NCBI GenBank assembly: GCA_038380795.1
Contig: CM076259.1
Location: 23,418,977-23,482,976 of the forward strand
DNA length: 64,000 nt
Origin: Pyrocephalus nanus
Taxonomy: Eukaryota > Chordata > Aves > Passeriformes > Tyrannidae
Direction: 5' to 3'
Shown: one piece after another, positions 63,241 to 64,000 of the stretch
Position numbering within the stretch: the stretch's first letter is position 1
How the letters are laid out: every line of letters starts with the position of its first letter
Notes under the pieces: generated by a model
Database searches by the model: none
What the model was told of the DNA's origin: nothing
What the model saw: only the letters and a program-made list of their open reading frames with translations
Translations under genes and position numbers: made by a program

Positions 63241-64000
63241 AGAAATTATGTGAAATCCTCATAAATTGGAGAAGGGAAGGGACAATCACATTCTATTCCT
63301 TTAGCCTTTTCAGGCAATGAGAAAAAAAATTGGACTGAGCTGGACACTGCAATCAATCACATCAAAGTGGGAATTGTGGGAATTCCACCTCTCATCTCTA
63401 CTATATTCTTTTCTGCAGTCCTAAGAGTAAAAAAGTATAGTAGTGGGACAGACAGGAGTAGAGAGTGCCAAAGCCACTTCAGATCTAAGAGGACTTGATG
63501 TTTTGAAGGTAAAACCCAATCATGTCTTTTGGAAGTGGTTCTTACTCTTTACTGACACAGGTACTCTGAAAGCCAGGTCCGTCCTCCAGGGCCAAGGGGA
63601 TCCATTAAGCCAGATTAAATATCTCCTTTTATTAAAGAGCAGCTGTGAGAGATGCCTTTGCATTATATGGTGCTTTCCTGTAGGAATTTCATGATAGGAA
63701 ACTTCTGGAACTTCCTCTCCCTAGTGCAAGCAGGAGTCGATCTAGCACAAAGTAATTATTTTCAATGTGTTTAGCCAGGAAAAAAAGGCATGACCTCAGA
63801 ATCCTCACTACCAACACAGCCAAGCAGATTCCTCTTCTGGAACTCACTTTTGGGTTGAAAACATGAGCAAAAAGTTCAAGCCCCTGAAGCAATTGTCTTG
63901 AAAACTTTTAAGCTACTGAAGATAGCGGGTTTAGGACCATAACTACAATAACCACAGCAAATGAATAAGTCTTTTGGCAAGAATAAACCAGAACTGCAGA

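Larger units (their letters stand above)
36061..64000 (-). other. LSAMP 5' flanking region, possibly intron of a distal-promoter transcript
   Basis: No protein-coding gene was recognised. In mammals the distal 1a promoter lies far upstream, so this DNA would be intron for 1a transcripts and flank for 1b transcripts. Beyond the repeats listed I see nothing definite in 36736-40314, 40406-43165, 43878-47320, 47641-48748, 50116-52689, 52801-55539, 56727-57149, 57246-60887, 60937-61879 or 62271-64000. Short T or A runs occur at 51145-51164 (T20), 54310-54326 and 61187-61199. Confidence 0.7.

Noticed and set aside
1..64000. Bacterial-type features, CRISPR arrays, rRNA or tRNA genes
   Set aside because: None of their hallmarks was seen. 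Base composition, repeats and the spliced exon show vertebrate nuclear DNA.

Overview
The window is vertebrate nuclear DNA, almost certainly from a bird. It carries several chicken-type CR1 LINE 3' ends, an avian ERVL-type solo LTR, no recognisable young SINE, and one spliced vertebrate coding exon. The LTR type is one I associate with Neoaves, but that narrowing is weak. None of the many short open frames resembles a protein apart from retrotransposon remnants; the window is non-coding except for 155 bp.

The one gene recognised is LSAMP (limbic system-associated membrane protein, an IgLON adhesion molecule) on the minus strand. Its first coding exon, of the type called 1b in mammals, lies at 34432-34586. 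It encodes the signal peptide and the start of the first Ig domain and ends in a good splice donor. Upstream on the minus strand (higher coordinates) are a presumed 5' UTR and a two-lobed CpG island (about 35020-36060) that should be the promoter. Everything below 34431 is the start of LSAMP intron 1. Everything above about 36060 is 5' flank, and if a distal 1a promoter exists as in mammals it is also intron of that transcript.

Intron side (1-34431): ancient degraded repeats (L2/CR1-like reverse transcriptase remnant at 3840-4560; MIR/L3-like fragments at 1340, 11465, 13180 and 17690; old CR1 at 16160 and, antisense, at 21435), one younger CR1 tail (7234-7398), a T/G-rich tract, purine-rich tracts and short tandem repeats.

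Flank side (36061-64000): an old antisense CR1 (36437), a long 5'-truncated CR1 (43166-43877), a CR1 tail (47321-47640), a complete solo LTR (48749-49323), A/C-rich tracts, and AT-rich stretches that could be conserved regulatory elements.

Two observations stand out. First, the signal-peptide codons of the LSAMP exon also spell a strong 3' splice site (34511-34532), which would let a distal first exon splice into the middle of this exon. Second, an imperfect palindrome at 49968-50111 can fold into one long hairpin of about 57 stem positions.
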